From: Pseudomonas putida
Lineage (GTDB): Bacteria > Pseudomonadota > Gammaproteobacteria > Pseudomonadales > Pseudomonadaceae
Direction of reading: 5' to 3'
Assembly (NCBI GenBank): GCA_041879295.1
Contig: CP047152.1
Span: 811,501-875,500 of the forward strand
Length of the DNA stretch: 64,000 bases
The translations under genes and the position numbers were made by a program. Positions 53,698 to 63,302 of the stretch are shown one piece after another (position 1 is the first letter of the stretch; each line of letters begins with the position of its first letter). The notes beneath the pieces were generated by a model that was not told the DNA's origin, ran no database searches, and saw only the letters and a program-made list of their open reading frames with translations.

Positions 53698-54969
53698 TTG
53701 AAAATTGTACAAAAAATAACCAGTCCGCTCGATTGTCCCGCCTTCATCGCCGCCCACCGCCAGAATCCTCAAGACTTTACCCGCCGACGCCAGCTCACCT
53801 TCAAGAACCTCGTCCTGTTCCTGCTCAATCAGCCGCGCACGGCCCTGCAAACCGAACTCGATCAGTTCTATCGCGTACTCAATCAGGCGTCGACTGAGAC
53901 GCAAATGGTCACTGCGCAGGCCTTCTGCAAAGCGCGCAAAAAGCTCAACCCCGAGGTATTTGAAAGTCTCAATCACCTCCTGCAGCAACAAATTGACTGC
54001 TTCGGGCTGCGTCAGAAGTGGCGTGGGCTGAGGGTGCTCGCGGTGGATGGCTCGACCGTGCATTTACCCCTGGAGTCGACCATGGCGACCTTCTTTGGCA
54101 GTCACTCTGGCTTTCCCATGGCTCGCTTGTCCACACTCTACGAAGTCGCTGACGGTCAAACCCTGCATAGCCTGATCGTGCCCCTGACCGTCGGCGAGCG
54201 CGACTGTGCCCATCTGCACCTTGAGCACCTGCCGGCTGACAGCCTGACGCTGTTTGACCGTGGTTACCCTGGGCACTGGTTATTCGCGCTGTTCGCGCAG
54301 CAACAGCGGCACTTTCTGATGCGCCTGCCCTGTGGCTATAACGCCCAGGTCAAAGCGTTTCTATACTCTGGCCAAGTTGAAGACACACAGCTTTTCGTGG
54401 CCAACCATCCTGAAGCACGTCTGTTCTGCTCCGAGGCTGGCGTTGATCCTGCCAGCCAGATCGAGCTGAGACTGATCCGGGTCGAGTTGGCCAACGGCGA
54501 AAGCGAGGTATTGCTGACCTCGTTGCTGGATCGAGAAGCCTTTCCCGCTGAGGTGTTTGCCGAGCTTTACCACCGCCGCTGGGGCATCGAAACCGACTTC
54601 CGTCGCCTCAAACAAACCCTGACGCTGGACAACTTCAGCGGCCGCAGCGTGACTGCTGTAAAGCAGGACTTTCATGCCGCTCAACTGTTGAAGAACCTGG
54701 CGCTGTTGATGCAGCACCTGCTACAGCCGGTCATCGAACAGCGCCACAAAGGTCGCAAGCTGCGATGGAAAGTCAACTTCACCCAAGGCGTGTCACGGCT
54801 CAAAAATACCCTGGTCGAGCTGCTGGTGCGGCACTGTGCTCAGGGGCTGAGCAATGTGCTGGCCTTGATGGCTAAAAGCCTCAGTGCCGTACGCTCAGGC
54901 CGTAGCTTTGCGCGCCAACGCAAACGCGCAGCCAGCCGAGGTTGTGAGGGCTACAAACCGACGCGCTGA
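53698..54969 (+). CDS. IS4-family transposase
   Basis: A 423-residue DDE transposase of the IS4 family. TTG at 53698 is the likely start. Core motifs: LAVDGSTVHLPL (first Asp), LFDRGYPGHWLF (second Asp) and the YREK-like ELYHRRWGIETDFRRLKQ (Glu). It lies between the TPR gene and the type VI secretion genes, with no other IS gene. Ends were not mapped; the left end should be near 53640 and the right end near 55010, but no clear repeat was paired. Confidence 0.9.
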   Translation: MKIVQKITSPLDCPAFIAAHRQNPQDFTRRRQLTFKNLVLFLLNQPRTALQTELDQFYRVLNQASTETQMVTAQAFCKARKKLNPEVFESLNHLLQQQIDCFGLRQKWRGLRVLAVDGSTVHLPLESTMATFFGSHSGFPMARLSTLYEVADGQTLHSLIVPLTVGERDCAHLHLEHLPADSLTLFDRGYPGHWLFALFAQQQRHFLMRLPCGYNAQVKAFLYSGQVEDTQLFVANHPEARLFCSEAGVDPASQIELRLIRVELANGESEVLLTSLLDREAFPAEVFAELYHRRWGIETDFRRLKQTLTLDNFSGRSVTAVKQDFHAAQLLKNLALLMQHLLQPVIEQRHKGRKLRWKVNFTQGVSRLKNTLVELLVRHCAQGLSNVLALMAKSLSAVRSGRSFARQRKRAASRGCEGYKPTR

Positions 54970-55264
54970 AGAAACACCACCGCCCAACCTCCGTGCAAAA
55001 AAAAGCTGGCCACAAGCGGTCGGCATAGGCTCGTCCGGAGAACGAGAAATCTCGCCTAGACAGCCGGAACAGACGATGATCACATCACCGCCAGCCCAGT
55101 TAGACCGCCTGATTGAGCGGCAGAGGCCTGGTCATCGCCCGACGGCCATGGCGGCTGGCTGCTTCGGGGGGCTTGCCTTGGGCAGGGCTGCAGCTTAGGT
55201 TGATGACATTGGGGGAGAGGTTCGCTGGGGCTTGTGCTTGAGGTTTGGCGCTGCCTTCAAAGGG
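54970..55264. other. Intergenic stretch after IS4
   Basis: No credible gene. It probably contains the IS4 right end and the 3' end of the immunity operon. Several short GC-rich frames have no recognisable product. Confidence 0.35.
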
Positions 55265-55623
55265 TTAATGATCGGCAACATATAGGAATGCCCTAAAGAG
55301 TAACAGTGCGAGAAAAAGCGCTATGCACACAATGACGAGTCTGCTGAGTAATTTCTTCGTGTGGCTTGGTAATTGGTTTGCTTCTTTGATGCCTATTAAG
55401 CCTTTGCGTGCATAGGCTTTCGGGAAAGTTGGCATTAAAGATATTGTTCCGAATCGAAGAGCTTTCCCGGTAAAGCCAAGTTCAGTATTGTTTTTCTGTT
55501 CTCGCTGATTAACTTGCAATTGGGTCGCATTGATTCAATGTGTTCAGTCAGGCGATGGGGTAAATATAGGGTTATCGACATGGATACGAAGATTGCAGTG
55601 ATAAGAATGGCGAACACCACTCC
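55265..55623 (-). pseudogene. Frameshifted paralogue of the type VI immunity gene
   Basis: The two halves lie in different frames: VFAILITAIFVSMSITLYLPHRLTEHIESMRPNCKLISEN, and then NNTELGFTGKALRFGTISLMP ... LVIVCIALFLALLLF. Together they align along their length with the intact membrane protein at 55671-56030. The break is at an A5 run near 55493-55500; one more A restores the frame (SENRKNNTELG). The first ten residues of the paralogue are also missing. Probably a decayed duplicate; a phase-variable switch or a sequencing error cannot be excluded. Confidence 0.75.
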
Positions 55624-55670
55624 TAGAGACTGTCAGGTTTCGATTCGGGGCAAGTCGTATCGGCATGAAG

Positions 55671-56030
55671 TCATAGATAATGCGACAGCATCAGTGCAAT
55701 GAACAAGGTGATGTGAATAACCCATAGGGTTAACAAAATGCGCTTTTCGCGGAGGGGGAAATTTTTTATTTCCTCAATATCAGCGTAACCCCTGTAAATG
55801 AAGATTTTGGGTAGGGCCAACAGTGTTGCAATCTGACCGGTTCTTATTGTTTTGCCCAAGAGTCCGGCGTGCTGGTAATTTTTGATGTTGTCAGATACGA
55901 GGCGAGAGGTGGGCAGGAAAGATTCAAAATGCTCGGTGTATTTGTGTGAAATAATAATTTGCGCGCTAGCGGCAATTAGCATTGCTGTAATCAGGATCAG
56001 TGCGATCAGTCCTGGCTCTATGTTAGTCAT
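55671..56030 (-). CDS. Putative type VI secretion immunity protein (two-pass membrane protein)
   Basis: A 119-residue protein with two hydrophobic helices: LIALILITAMLIAASAQIIIS near the N-terminus and ILLTLWVIHITLFIALMLSHYL near the C-terminus. Its start codon overlaps the stop of the effector gene by four bases (ATGA), a typical toxin-immunity arrangement. Inner-membrane location suits protection against a membrane-targeting toxin. Family not recognised; role is inferred from position. Confidence 0.65.
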   Translation of the reverse strand: MTNIEPGLIALILITAMLIAASAQIIISHKYTEHFESFLPTSRLVSDNIKNYQHAGLLGKTIRTGQIATLLALPKIFIYRGYADIEEIKNFPLREKRILLTLWVIHITLFIALMLSHYL

Positions 56031-57004
56031 TTTGAGAGCTCGTGATACAAGAAGTCACCTAATACCTCGCCTTTTTCTCCTGCGAAATCACCGGCTAACT
56101 TCGCCCCGGCAGCGCCACCGATGACCGCGCAGGTGAGTGCCCCTAGTCCGGCAGTCCCTACTCCTAGTGCCGCACATACTGCGGGTGCAACAATACTCCC
56201 TCCTAGGTAACCGCCTACAGCGCTACCAGCCAGACCTCCAGCTAATGATGCAGAGTTTACATATGCAGCTCGCTGGCATTCGCTTTCTCTGCCCAGAATA
56301 CAAGCCTGGCGAATCTCTAGCCCCGTCGCTGCTACGTCAAGCGCTATGCCAATATAGGTTCCTTTTTTGATCAGGTTGGCAGCCTTGCCCACCCCGGCAA
56401 CCTTATCCGCATACCCCGCAATTTCACCCGTGTGCAAATAGCTTTTCGTAGAAATGGCCAGTGTCCTCTTGATCGATCCCTTGTTGCGCAATCCAGCGCC
56501 GAACCCCGCCAGCTGGCCCAACTGTTCGTCAAGTTTCGAGAACAGTGCCGCACGCTTGGCATAAAACTGGTCGCGGGCATTGAGCGTCCCTGAGCCCAGA
56601 TGCTCCCTGTGCAATTTCTCGATTTCCAGCAATGTGCCCTCAATTGCTTTCAGATGCTTGCTCAAGCCATCGCTAACCACGCCTGCACCCATTGACGCGT
56701 GGGCGAGCAAGCTCTTCAACAGTTCGAAATTCTCCAGAAAAAACTCATCGGCACCTTGCCCGCTGCGCATCAGCCCCATATGGGTCACGGCAGCTTTCGA
56801 CATCAGATACGCCTCCTGACTGGTGCAGGAAGGCGTGGACCAGTCACCGACGATCACCAGTTCGCCGCCTCTGACCACGCTGTTGAAAATGTGCGAATTG
56901 AGGATGTCAAACTTGCTGGCCGAGTGCCGGGTCAGCGCGAGACTGGCCTTGAGCGTGTGGTAGTTTTGCATCCTGGGGTTGATGAACGCACGGGCTTCAG
57001 ACAT
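56027..57004 (-). CDS. Putative Hcp-associated type VI effector with glycine-zipper membrane domain
   Basis: A 325-residue protein directly behind an hcp gene (9-base gap). The N-terminal two thirds are helical and charged. Residues from about 235 to 310 contain Gly/Ala-rich hydrophobic helices (SLAGGLAGSAVGGYLGGSIVAPAVCAALGVGTAGLGALTCAVIGGAAGAKLAG written in parts: AGGLAGSAVGGYLGG, GVGTAGLGALTCAVIGG), the glycine-zipper pattern known from pore-forming effectors such as Tse4. No signal peptide, consistent with loading in the Hcp tube. Downstream membrane protein is the likely immunity factor. Function is inferred from context and composition. Confidence 0.65.
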   Translation of the reverse strand: MSEARAFINPRMQNYHTLKASLALTRHSASKFDILNSHIFNSVVRGGELVIVGDWSTPSCTSQEAYLMSKAAVTHMGLMRSGQGADEFFLENFELLKSLLAHASMGAGVVSDGLSKHLKAIEGTLLEIEKLHREHLGSGTLNARDQFYAKRAALFSKLDEQLGQLAGFGAGLRNKGSIKRTLAISTKSYLHTGEIAGYADKVAGVGKAANLIKKGTYIGIALDVAATGLEIRQACILGRESECQRAAYVNSASLAGGLAGSAVGGYLGGSIVAPAVCAALGVGTAGLGALTCAVIGGAAGAKLAGDFAGEKGEVLGDFLYHELSK

Positions 57005-57013
57005 GGCGACCCC

Positions 57014-57502
57014 TCATGCGTACTTCTTGTTACCGATCCGGTCCCACCCGCCAGCAATGTTGCCGCCGCCGGAGCCGTCGGTGCGTTTTTGCTGGGTATA
57101 GGTGGTCTTGATTCGGCCGTAGTCGAGCTGAACCACCTCGATCGGCACGCCATCGGCGGCGCTCTGGGTGTAGTCGGCGATGATCACTTCTTCGAGAATG
57201 ATTTCGTAATACTTGAGCTTGTCGCCGCCCGCGCGGCACAGCGCGAGTTTCACTTCCTTGAAATGCTGGCCTGCACAACTGGCCTCCATCAGTTTGCAAC
57301 TGGCGCTGTCGAGAAACTTGGTGAAGGTGAAGTTGCTGGCTGCGGTGCGGCCAGAGCTGGCGCCGCCGGCGGAGCTTGCGGTGGCGGAGGTGCTTTGGCT
57401 TACACCGAAGTCATAACCGGTCACTTCAATCCACTTGCTGTACTTTTCGTCCAAGGCTTCGCCTGGGATATCGCTGATTTGCAAATACGCGTCAAAAGCC
57501 AT
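57014..57502 (-). CDS. hcp: Hcp-family type VI secretion tube protein
   Basis: A 162-residue Hcp1-family protein that forms hexameric rings of the type VI secretion tube and binds effectors inside. Family features are DAYLQISDIPGEALDEKYSKWIEVTGYDFGVSQS at the N-terminus, FTFTKFLDSASCKLMEASCAGQHFKEVKLALCR in the middle and YYEIILEEVIIADYTQ. No core T6SS genes are nearby, so it is an orphan hcp-effector cassette. A signal-free cytoplasmic protein; start ATG 57502 preceded by GGAG. Confidence 0.92.
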   Translation of the reverse strand: MAFDAYLQISDIPGEALDEKYSKWIEVTGYDFGVSQSTSATASSAGGASSGRTAASNFTFTKFLDSASCKLMEASCAGQHFKEVKLALCRAGGDKLKYYEIILEEVIIADYTQSAADGVPIEVVQLDYGRIKTTYTQQKRTDGSGGGNIAGGWDRIGNKKYA

Positions 57503-57689
57503 GTTTACCGCTCCTTGGCAAGGATGTGGGTACGGAATATTGATGTGACGACGGGACTTGCCCCGTCAGTGATTGGCAAGGCTAGGCGCGGAAAGGGGGG
57601 AGGGCAACAGCTGGGCATATATTTGGGAAATGGGCTACAAGCTTGTGGATAAGTCCTCTGGAAATATTTAGGAGTTTTCTCGCTTTGGT

Positions 57690-57795
57690 CGGCTTAGTTG
57701 GCCTGGGCGATATTCAAACTGGCCGGCCAATTTCGCGACCAGCAGGCTATCGAGCGTGCCTTTCTTGAATGAACCATGCATTACGGTTTTTCCAA
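57690..57795 (-). pseudogene. Remnant of the 5' part of a second TPR lipoprotein gene
   Basis: Minus-strand translation gives GKTVMHGSFKKGTLDSLLVAKLAGQ, matching [25 protein letters not shown] in the intact TPR lipoprotein (about residues 38-62). Only about 30 codons remain. Upstream on the same strand the frame runs into the CTTGCT tandem repeat, read as Glu-Gln repeats. It suggests that TPR-gene sequence once lay here, next to hemA. Confidence 0.7.
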
Positions 57796-57849
57796 CTTGC
57801 TCTTGCTCTTGCTCTTGCTCTTGCTCTTGCTCTTGCTCTTGCTCTTGCT
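57796..57849. repeat. Hexanucleotide tandem repeat, 9 x CTTGCT
   Basis: Nine uninterrupted CTTGCT units. It directly adjoins structured repeat copy A on its right and the TPR remnant on its left. Such arrays change length readily. Confidence 0.95.
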
Positions 57850-58106
57850 TCTAAGTGCGCGATAGTTCAGGCGACGCAGATTGCGACTTCAGGAGGCCGA
57901 GCGCAGGGATTGCGGAGGGAGGTGACGGGCATGGATGCCCGTCAAGCGCTGGGCCCCAGGATGGGGCCTGCAGCGCGGTCCTCCCGGGAGCAAGCCTGGA
58001 GCGAGGGGACCCCGGAGCGCAGCGTAGGGGCCGGATGATGGGAGCCGACGGTTTTGGTTACTTTGGCCACGACCAAAGTAACCCGCCGGAAGGGCGGAAA
58101 GGTGAC
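57849..58106 (+). repeat. Structured repeat module, copy A
   Basis: About 258 bases, nearly identical to copy C (58669-58929) and homologous to inverted copy B. Hairpins in order: GACGGGCA/TGCCCGTC, GGCCCCA/TGGGGCC, GGTTACTTTGG/CCAAAGTAACC at 58056-58083 (11-bp stem, CCACGA loop), and CCGCC/GGCGG. No credible protein; the frames through it are probably artefacts. Confidence 0.85.
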
Positions 58107-58160
58107 TTGGTGCCTATATCGTGAATGAATGTCTACTCGATGTGAAAGCACAACCCAAAA

Positions 58161-58195
58161 GCCCAAAGCCCAAAGCCCAAAGCCCAAAGCCCAAA
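58161..58195. repeat. Heptanucleotide tandem repeat, 5 x GCCCAAA
   Basis: Five exact GCCCAAA units between structured repeat copies A and B. Confidence 0.95.
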
Positions 58196-58251
58196 AGCTT
58201 AAGCGGCGGTTTTGATCAGGCGTACAGTCCGTTTGCGATGGCGACGCCAAT

Positions 58252-58514
58252 TCACCTTTCCGCCCTTACGGCGGGTCCCTTTTTGTCGTGACAAAAAGGA
58301 ACCAAAAACCGTCGGCTCCCATCATCCGGCCCCTACGCTGCGCTCCGGGGTCCCCTCGCTCCGGCCTTGCTCCCGGGAGCACGCGCTGCAGGCCCCATCC
58401 ATGGGGCCTCAGCGCTTGACGGGCATCCCTGCCCGTCATCTCCCTCCGCAAGCCCTGCACTCGGCCTCCTGAAGTCGCAATCTGCGTCGCTTGGACTACC
58501 GCGCGCTTAGAAGC
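58252..58514 (-). repeat. Structured repeat module, copy B (inverted)
   Basis: Inverted, more diverged copy of the module. All four hairpins are kept although stem and loop bases differ: the large one (58274-58303) reads, in module sense, GGTTCCTTTTTGT / ACAAAAAGGGACC with a CACG loop and one G-U pair, in place of GGTTACTTTGG / CCAAAGTAACC. Confidence 0.85.
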
Positions 58515-58668
58515 CAGATCAAAAGCGAAAAGCGAGCTCTGTGATCGGCCGGCACCGCCGATGCATTCGGTGAGATTCTGCCCGGTCATCTGGATAAGGA
58601 TATCGCCGGCAAGGCTGCCCTCGGCCTGGTATACCTGGAAGAACGCCGTTGCTCTTGCTCTTGGCTTT

Positions 58669-58929
58669 TGCTTCTGAGCGCGCGGCAGTTCAGGCGACGC
58701 AGATTGCGACTTCAGGAGGCCGAGCGTAGGGCTTGCGGAGGGAGGTGACGGGCATGGATGCCCGTCAAGCGCTGGGCCCCAGGATGGGGCCTGCAGCGCG
58801 GTCCTCCCGGGAGCAAGTCCGGAGCGAGGGGACCCCGGAGCGCAGCGTAGGGGCCGGATGATGGGAGCCGACGGTTTTGGTTACTTTGGCCACGACCAAA
58901 GTAACCCGCCGGAAGGGCGGAAAGGTGAC
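58669..58929 (+). repeat. Structured repeat module, copy C
   Basis: Near-identical to copy A, including the 11-bp hairpin at 58879-58906. Preceded by two degenerate CTTGCT-like units (58650-58672). Confidence 0.85.
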
Positions 58930-58982
58930 TACGCGCCACCTTCGCGAATGAATACCTACTTGATGTGGATGCTCACATCCAA

Positions 58983-59024
58983 GAAGCAAGAAGCAAGAAG
59001 CAAGAAGCAAGAAGCAAGAAGCAA
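58983..59024. repeat. Heptanucleotide tandem repeat, 6 x GAAGCAA
   Basis: Six exact GAAGCAA units, right of copy C. Confidence 0.95.
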
Positions 59025-59133
59025 GAAGCGAAGTGGTCTGTTTTGACTCGGCGAACCGTCATTTGCGATGGCGACGCTGACTCATGTTATGCCCGAACAC
59101 AAAATTTCTGACACCCTCCGGGGCAAGCCCACC

Positions 59134-59210
59134 AAAAAACGCTGCGCTCCCATCATCCGGCCCCTGCGCTGCGCTCCGGGGTCCCCTCTCTCCGGCCTCC
59201 TGAAGTCGCG
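59134..59210 (-). repeat. Structured repeat module, partial copy D (inverted)
   Basis: About 77 bases matching the middle of the module (CCCATCATCCGGCCCCTGCGCTGCGCTCCGGGG region and the CTCCTGAAGTCGC end) with the rest deleted. Inverted relative to A and C. Confidence 0.7.
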
Positions 59211-59366
59211 AAGATCAAAAGCGGGAGTGAAACCTGAAATCGACGCTGATGCTGGGCCGCGAGCGGCGATAGCCGCAGCGCTATCAGCACAATAGCGAAC
59301 GGTGGTTGTTCTAAAACCTGCGAAAGAGGACAATTATCGGCTTCCCGTCACAACCAGCGACCTTGC

Positions 59367-60640
59367 ATGGCCTTTCTTGCACTTGGTATCAACCATAAGA
59401 CTGCCTCGGTAGACGTACGCGAGCGCGTGGCGTTTACCCCAGAGCAGCTGGTAGACGCCCTGCAGCAGCTCTGCCGACTGACGTCCAGCCGCGAGGCGGC
59501 GATCCTGTCGACCTGCAACCGCAGTGAGCTCTATATAGAGCAGGACCACCTGTCCGCCGACGCCGTGCTGCAGTGGCTGGCCGACTATCACCGCCTCAGC
59601 CTCGACGAGCTGCGCGCCAGCGCCTACGTGCATGAAGAGCACGAGGCCGTGAAGCATATGATGCGCGTGGCCTCGGGCCTGGACTCGCTGGTTCTCGGCG
59701 AGCCTCAGATCCTGGGCCAGATGAAGTCCGCCTACGCCGTGGCCCGCGAAGCCGGTACCGTCGGGCCGTTGCTCGGGCGCCTGTTCCAGGCCACCTTCAG
59801 CGCCGCCAAGCAGGTGCGTACCGACACCGCCATCGGTGAAAACCCGGTTTCGGTAGCGTTCGCCGCAGTCAGCCTGGCCAAGCAGATTTTTGCCGACCTG
59901 GGCCGTAGCCAGGCCCTGCTGATCGGTGCCGGCGAAACCATCACGCTGGTCGCCCGCCACCTGCACGAGCAGGGCGTACGCCGTATCGTGGTGGCCAACC
60001 GTACTCTGGAACGCGCCAGCATCCTGGCTGAGCAGTTCGGTGCGCATGCCGTGCTGCTGGCAGACATCCCACAGGAACTGGCCAACAGCGACATCGTGAT
60101 CAGCTCCACCGCCAGTCAGTTGCCGATCCTGGGCAAGGGCGCGGTCGAGAGCGCACTGAAACAGCGCCGACACAAGCCGATCTTCATGGTCGACATCGCT
60201 GTCCCTCGCGATATCGAAACCGAAGTCGGCGAGCTGGACGACGTCTACCTGTACACCGTCGACGACCTGCACGATGTAGTGGCGGAAAACCTCAAGAGCC
60301 GCCAGGGCGCGGCCCAGGCGGCCGAAGAGCTGGTATCCGTGGGCGCCGAAGACTTCATGCTGCGCCTGCGCGAACTGGCTGCGGTGGACGTGCTCAGGGC
60401 CTATCGCCAGCAAAGTGAGCGCCTTCGCGACGAAGAACTGCAAAAGGCCTTGCGCCTGCTGGCCAATGGCGGCAACCCCGAAGACGTGCTGGCCCAACTG
60501 GCCCGGGGCCTGACCAACAAACTCCTGCATGCGCCCAGCGTGCAGTTGAAAAAGCTCTCGGCCGAGGGCCGCCTCGATGCGCTGGCCATGGCCCAGGAAC
60601 TCTTTGCCCTCAACGAGGGCTCCACGGACAAATCCCCGCA

Positions 60641-60644
<4 letters not shown>
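59367..60644 (+). CDS. hemA: Glutamyl-tRNA reductase
   Basis: A 425-residue enzyme reducing glutamyl-tRNA to glutamate-1-semialdehyde, the first step of tetrapyrrole synthesis. Features: [18 protein letters not shown] at the start, the catalytic Cys in [22 protein letters not shown], the NADPH-binding [17 protein letters not shown] and the C-terminal dimerisation helix. Its stop overlaps the prfA start by four bases (ATGA). First gene of the backbone block right of the accessory region. Confidence 0.97.
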
Positions 60645-61722
<1,078 letters not shown>

Positions 61723-61723
<1 letters not shown>

Positions 61724-62553
61724 TGACTGTCATCGCCAGCCTGTTGCGCAACGCGCAGTTGCCCGAATCGCCCACTGAGCGCCTGGATGCCGAGTTGCTG
61801 CTGGCTGCGGCCATCGGTAAGTCGCGCAGCTACCTGCACACCTGGCCTGAGCGTATCGTCAGCAGCGAAGATGCCGAGACCTATGCCAGCTACCTGCAGC
61901 GCCGCCGTGGCGGCGAGCCAGTGGCCTATATCCTTGGGCTGCAGGGCTTCTGGAAGATCGACCTGGAGGTTGCGCCGCATACCCTGATCCCGCGGCCGGA
62001 TACCGAGCTACTGGTCGAGACGGCCCTTGAGCTGCAACCCGCTTCGCCAGCCAAGGTTCTTGACCTGGGTACGGGAACGGGTGCCATCGCCCTGGCGCTG
62101 GCCAGCGAGCGCCCGGCCTGGCAGGTGACAGCGGTTGACCGTGTGGAGGAGGCTGCTGCCCTCGCCGAGCGCAACCGTCAGCGGTTGGGTCTGGCCAACG
62201 CTCGGGTACGGCTAAGCCACTGGTTCGACAGCCTGGCCGGCGAGCGTTTCGATCTCATCGTCAGCAACCCGCCCTACATCGCTGCTGAAGATCCGCACCT
62301 GGCGACCGGAGACGTGCGCTTCGAACCCAGCAGTGCACTGGTGGCCGGTGCCGATGGCCTGGACGACCTTCGTGTGATCGCTACCCAGGCCCCAGCGCAC
62401 CTGTTGCCTGGTGGCTGGCTACTGCTGGAACATGGCTACGATCAGGCGGCAGCGGTACGCGCTATGCTGGCTGAACATGGCTTTATCGAGGTGGCCAGCC
62501 GCACGGACTTGGGCGGCCATGAACGTATTACCCTGGGGCGACTGCCATGCTGA
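61723..62553 (+). CDS. prmC: Release-factor glutamine methyltransferase PrmC
   Basis: A 276-residue SAM-dependent N5-glutamine methyltransferase. SAM-binding VLDLGTGTGAIALALASE and catalytic NPPY (IVSNPPYIAAEDPHL) are seen; the N-terminal helical domain binds release factor. Overlaps moeB by seven bases. Confidence 0.96.
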
Positions 62554-63302
62554 GTGATCAGGAACTGCTACGTTACAGCCGCCAGGTGCTGCTGGCTCAG
62601 ATCGACATTGATGGCCAGCTGCGGCTCAAGCAGAGCAAAGCGCTGATTGTCGGGCTGGGTGGCCTGGGCTCGCCAGTTGCCCTTTATCTGGCCGCGGCCG
62701 GAGTAGGTGAGCTGCACCTGGCCGACTTCGACACCGTCGACCTGACCAACCTGCAACGCCAGGTAATCCACGACAGTGCCAGCGTCGGCATGAGCAAGGT
62801 CGACTCGGCCTTGCAGCGTTTGCAGGCTATCAACCCGGAAGTCAGCCTGGTTGCTCACCGCCAGGCACTGGACGAGGACTCGCTGGCGGCTGCGGTGGCG
62901 GCGGTCGACCTGGTGCTGGACTGCTCCGACAATTTCTCTACCCGCGAAGCGGTCAACGCTGCCTGTGTCGCCGCCAGCAAGCCATTGGTCAGCGGTGCGG
63001 CAATCCGTCTGGAAGGTCAACTGTCGGTGTTCGACCCGCGGCGCGACTACAGCCCGTGCTACCACTGCCTTTACGGACACGGTAGCGAAGCTGAACTGAC
63101 TTGCAGCGAAGCAGGCGTCATTGGCCCGCTGGTGGGGCTGGTGGGTAGCCTGCAGGCGCTGGAGGCGATGAAGCTGCTGGCGGGCTTCGGTGAACCGTTG
63201 GTTGGCCGCTTGCTGTTGATTGATGCCCTAGGTACCCGTATCCGCGAGCTTCGTGTCAAGCGCGACCCGGCGTGCACGGTCTGTGGCAAGCGCGATGGCT
63301 GA
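62547..63302 (+). CDS. moeB: Molybdopterin-synthase adenylyltransferase MoeB/ThiF family
   Basis: A 251-residue E1-like enzyme adenylating the C-terminal Gly of a sulfur carrier (MoaD or ThiS). ATP-binding [20 protein letters not shown], the Arg/Lys-rich NLQRQVIHD and two CxxC zinc motifs (CYHC, CTVC) are visible. Whether MoaD, ThiS or both is the partner cannot be told from sequence. Confidence 0.92.
   Translation: MLSDQELLRYSRQVLLAQIDIDGQLRLKQSKALIVGLGGLGSPVALYLAAAGVGELHLADFDTVDLTNLQRQVIHDSASVGMSKVDSALQRLQAINPEVSLVAHRQALDEDSLAAAVAAVDLVLDCSDNFSTREAVNAACVAASKPLVSGAAIRLEGQLSVFDPRRDYSPCYHCLYGHGSEAELTCSEAGVIGPLVGLVGSLQALEAMKLLAGFGEPLVGRLLLIDALGTRIRELRVKRDPACTVCGKRDG

Noticed and set aside
57769..58038. 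Leu-Ala repeat protein on the plus strand
   Set aside because: It is only the translation of the CTTGCT tandem array and structured repeat; the adjoining sequence is a TPR-gene remnant on the other strand.
57796..59024. CRISPR array
   Set aside because: The short units are contiguous tandem repeats without spacers, and no cas genes are present.
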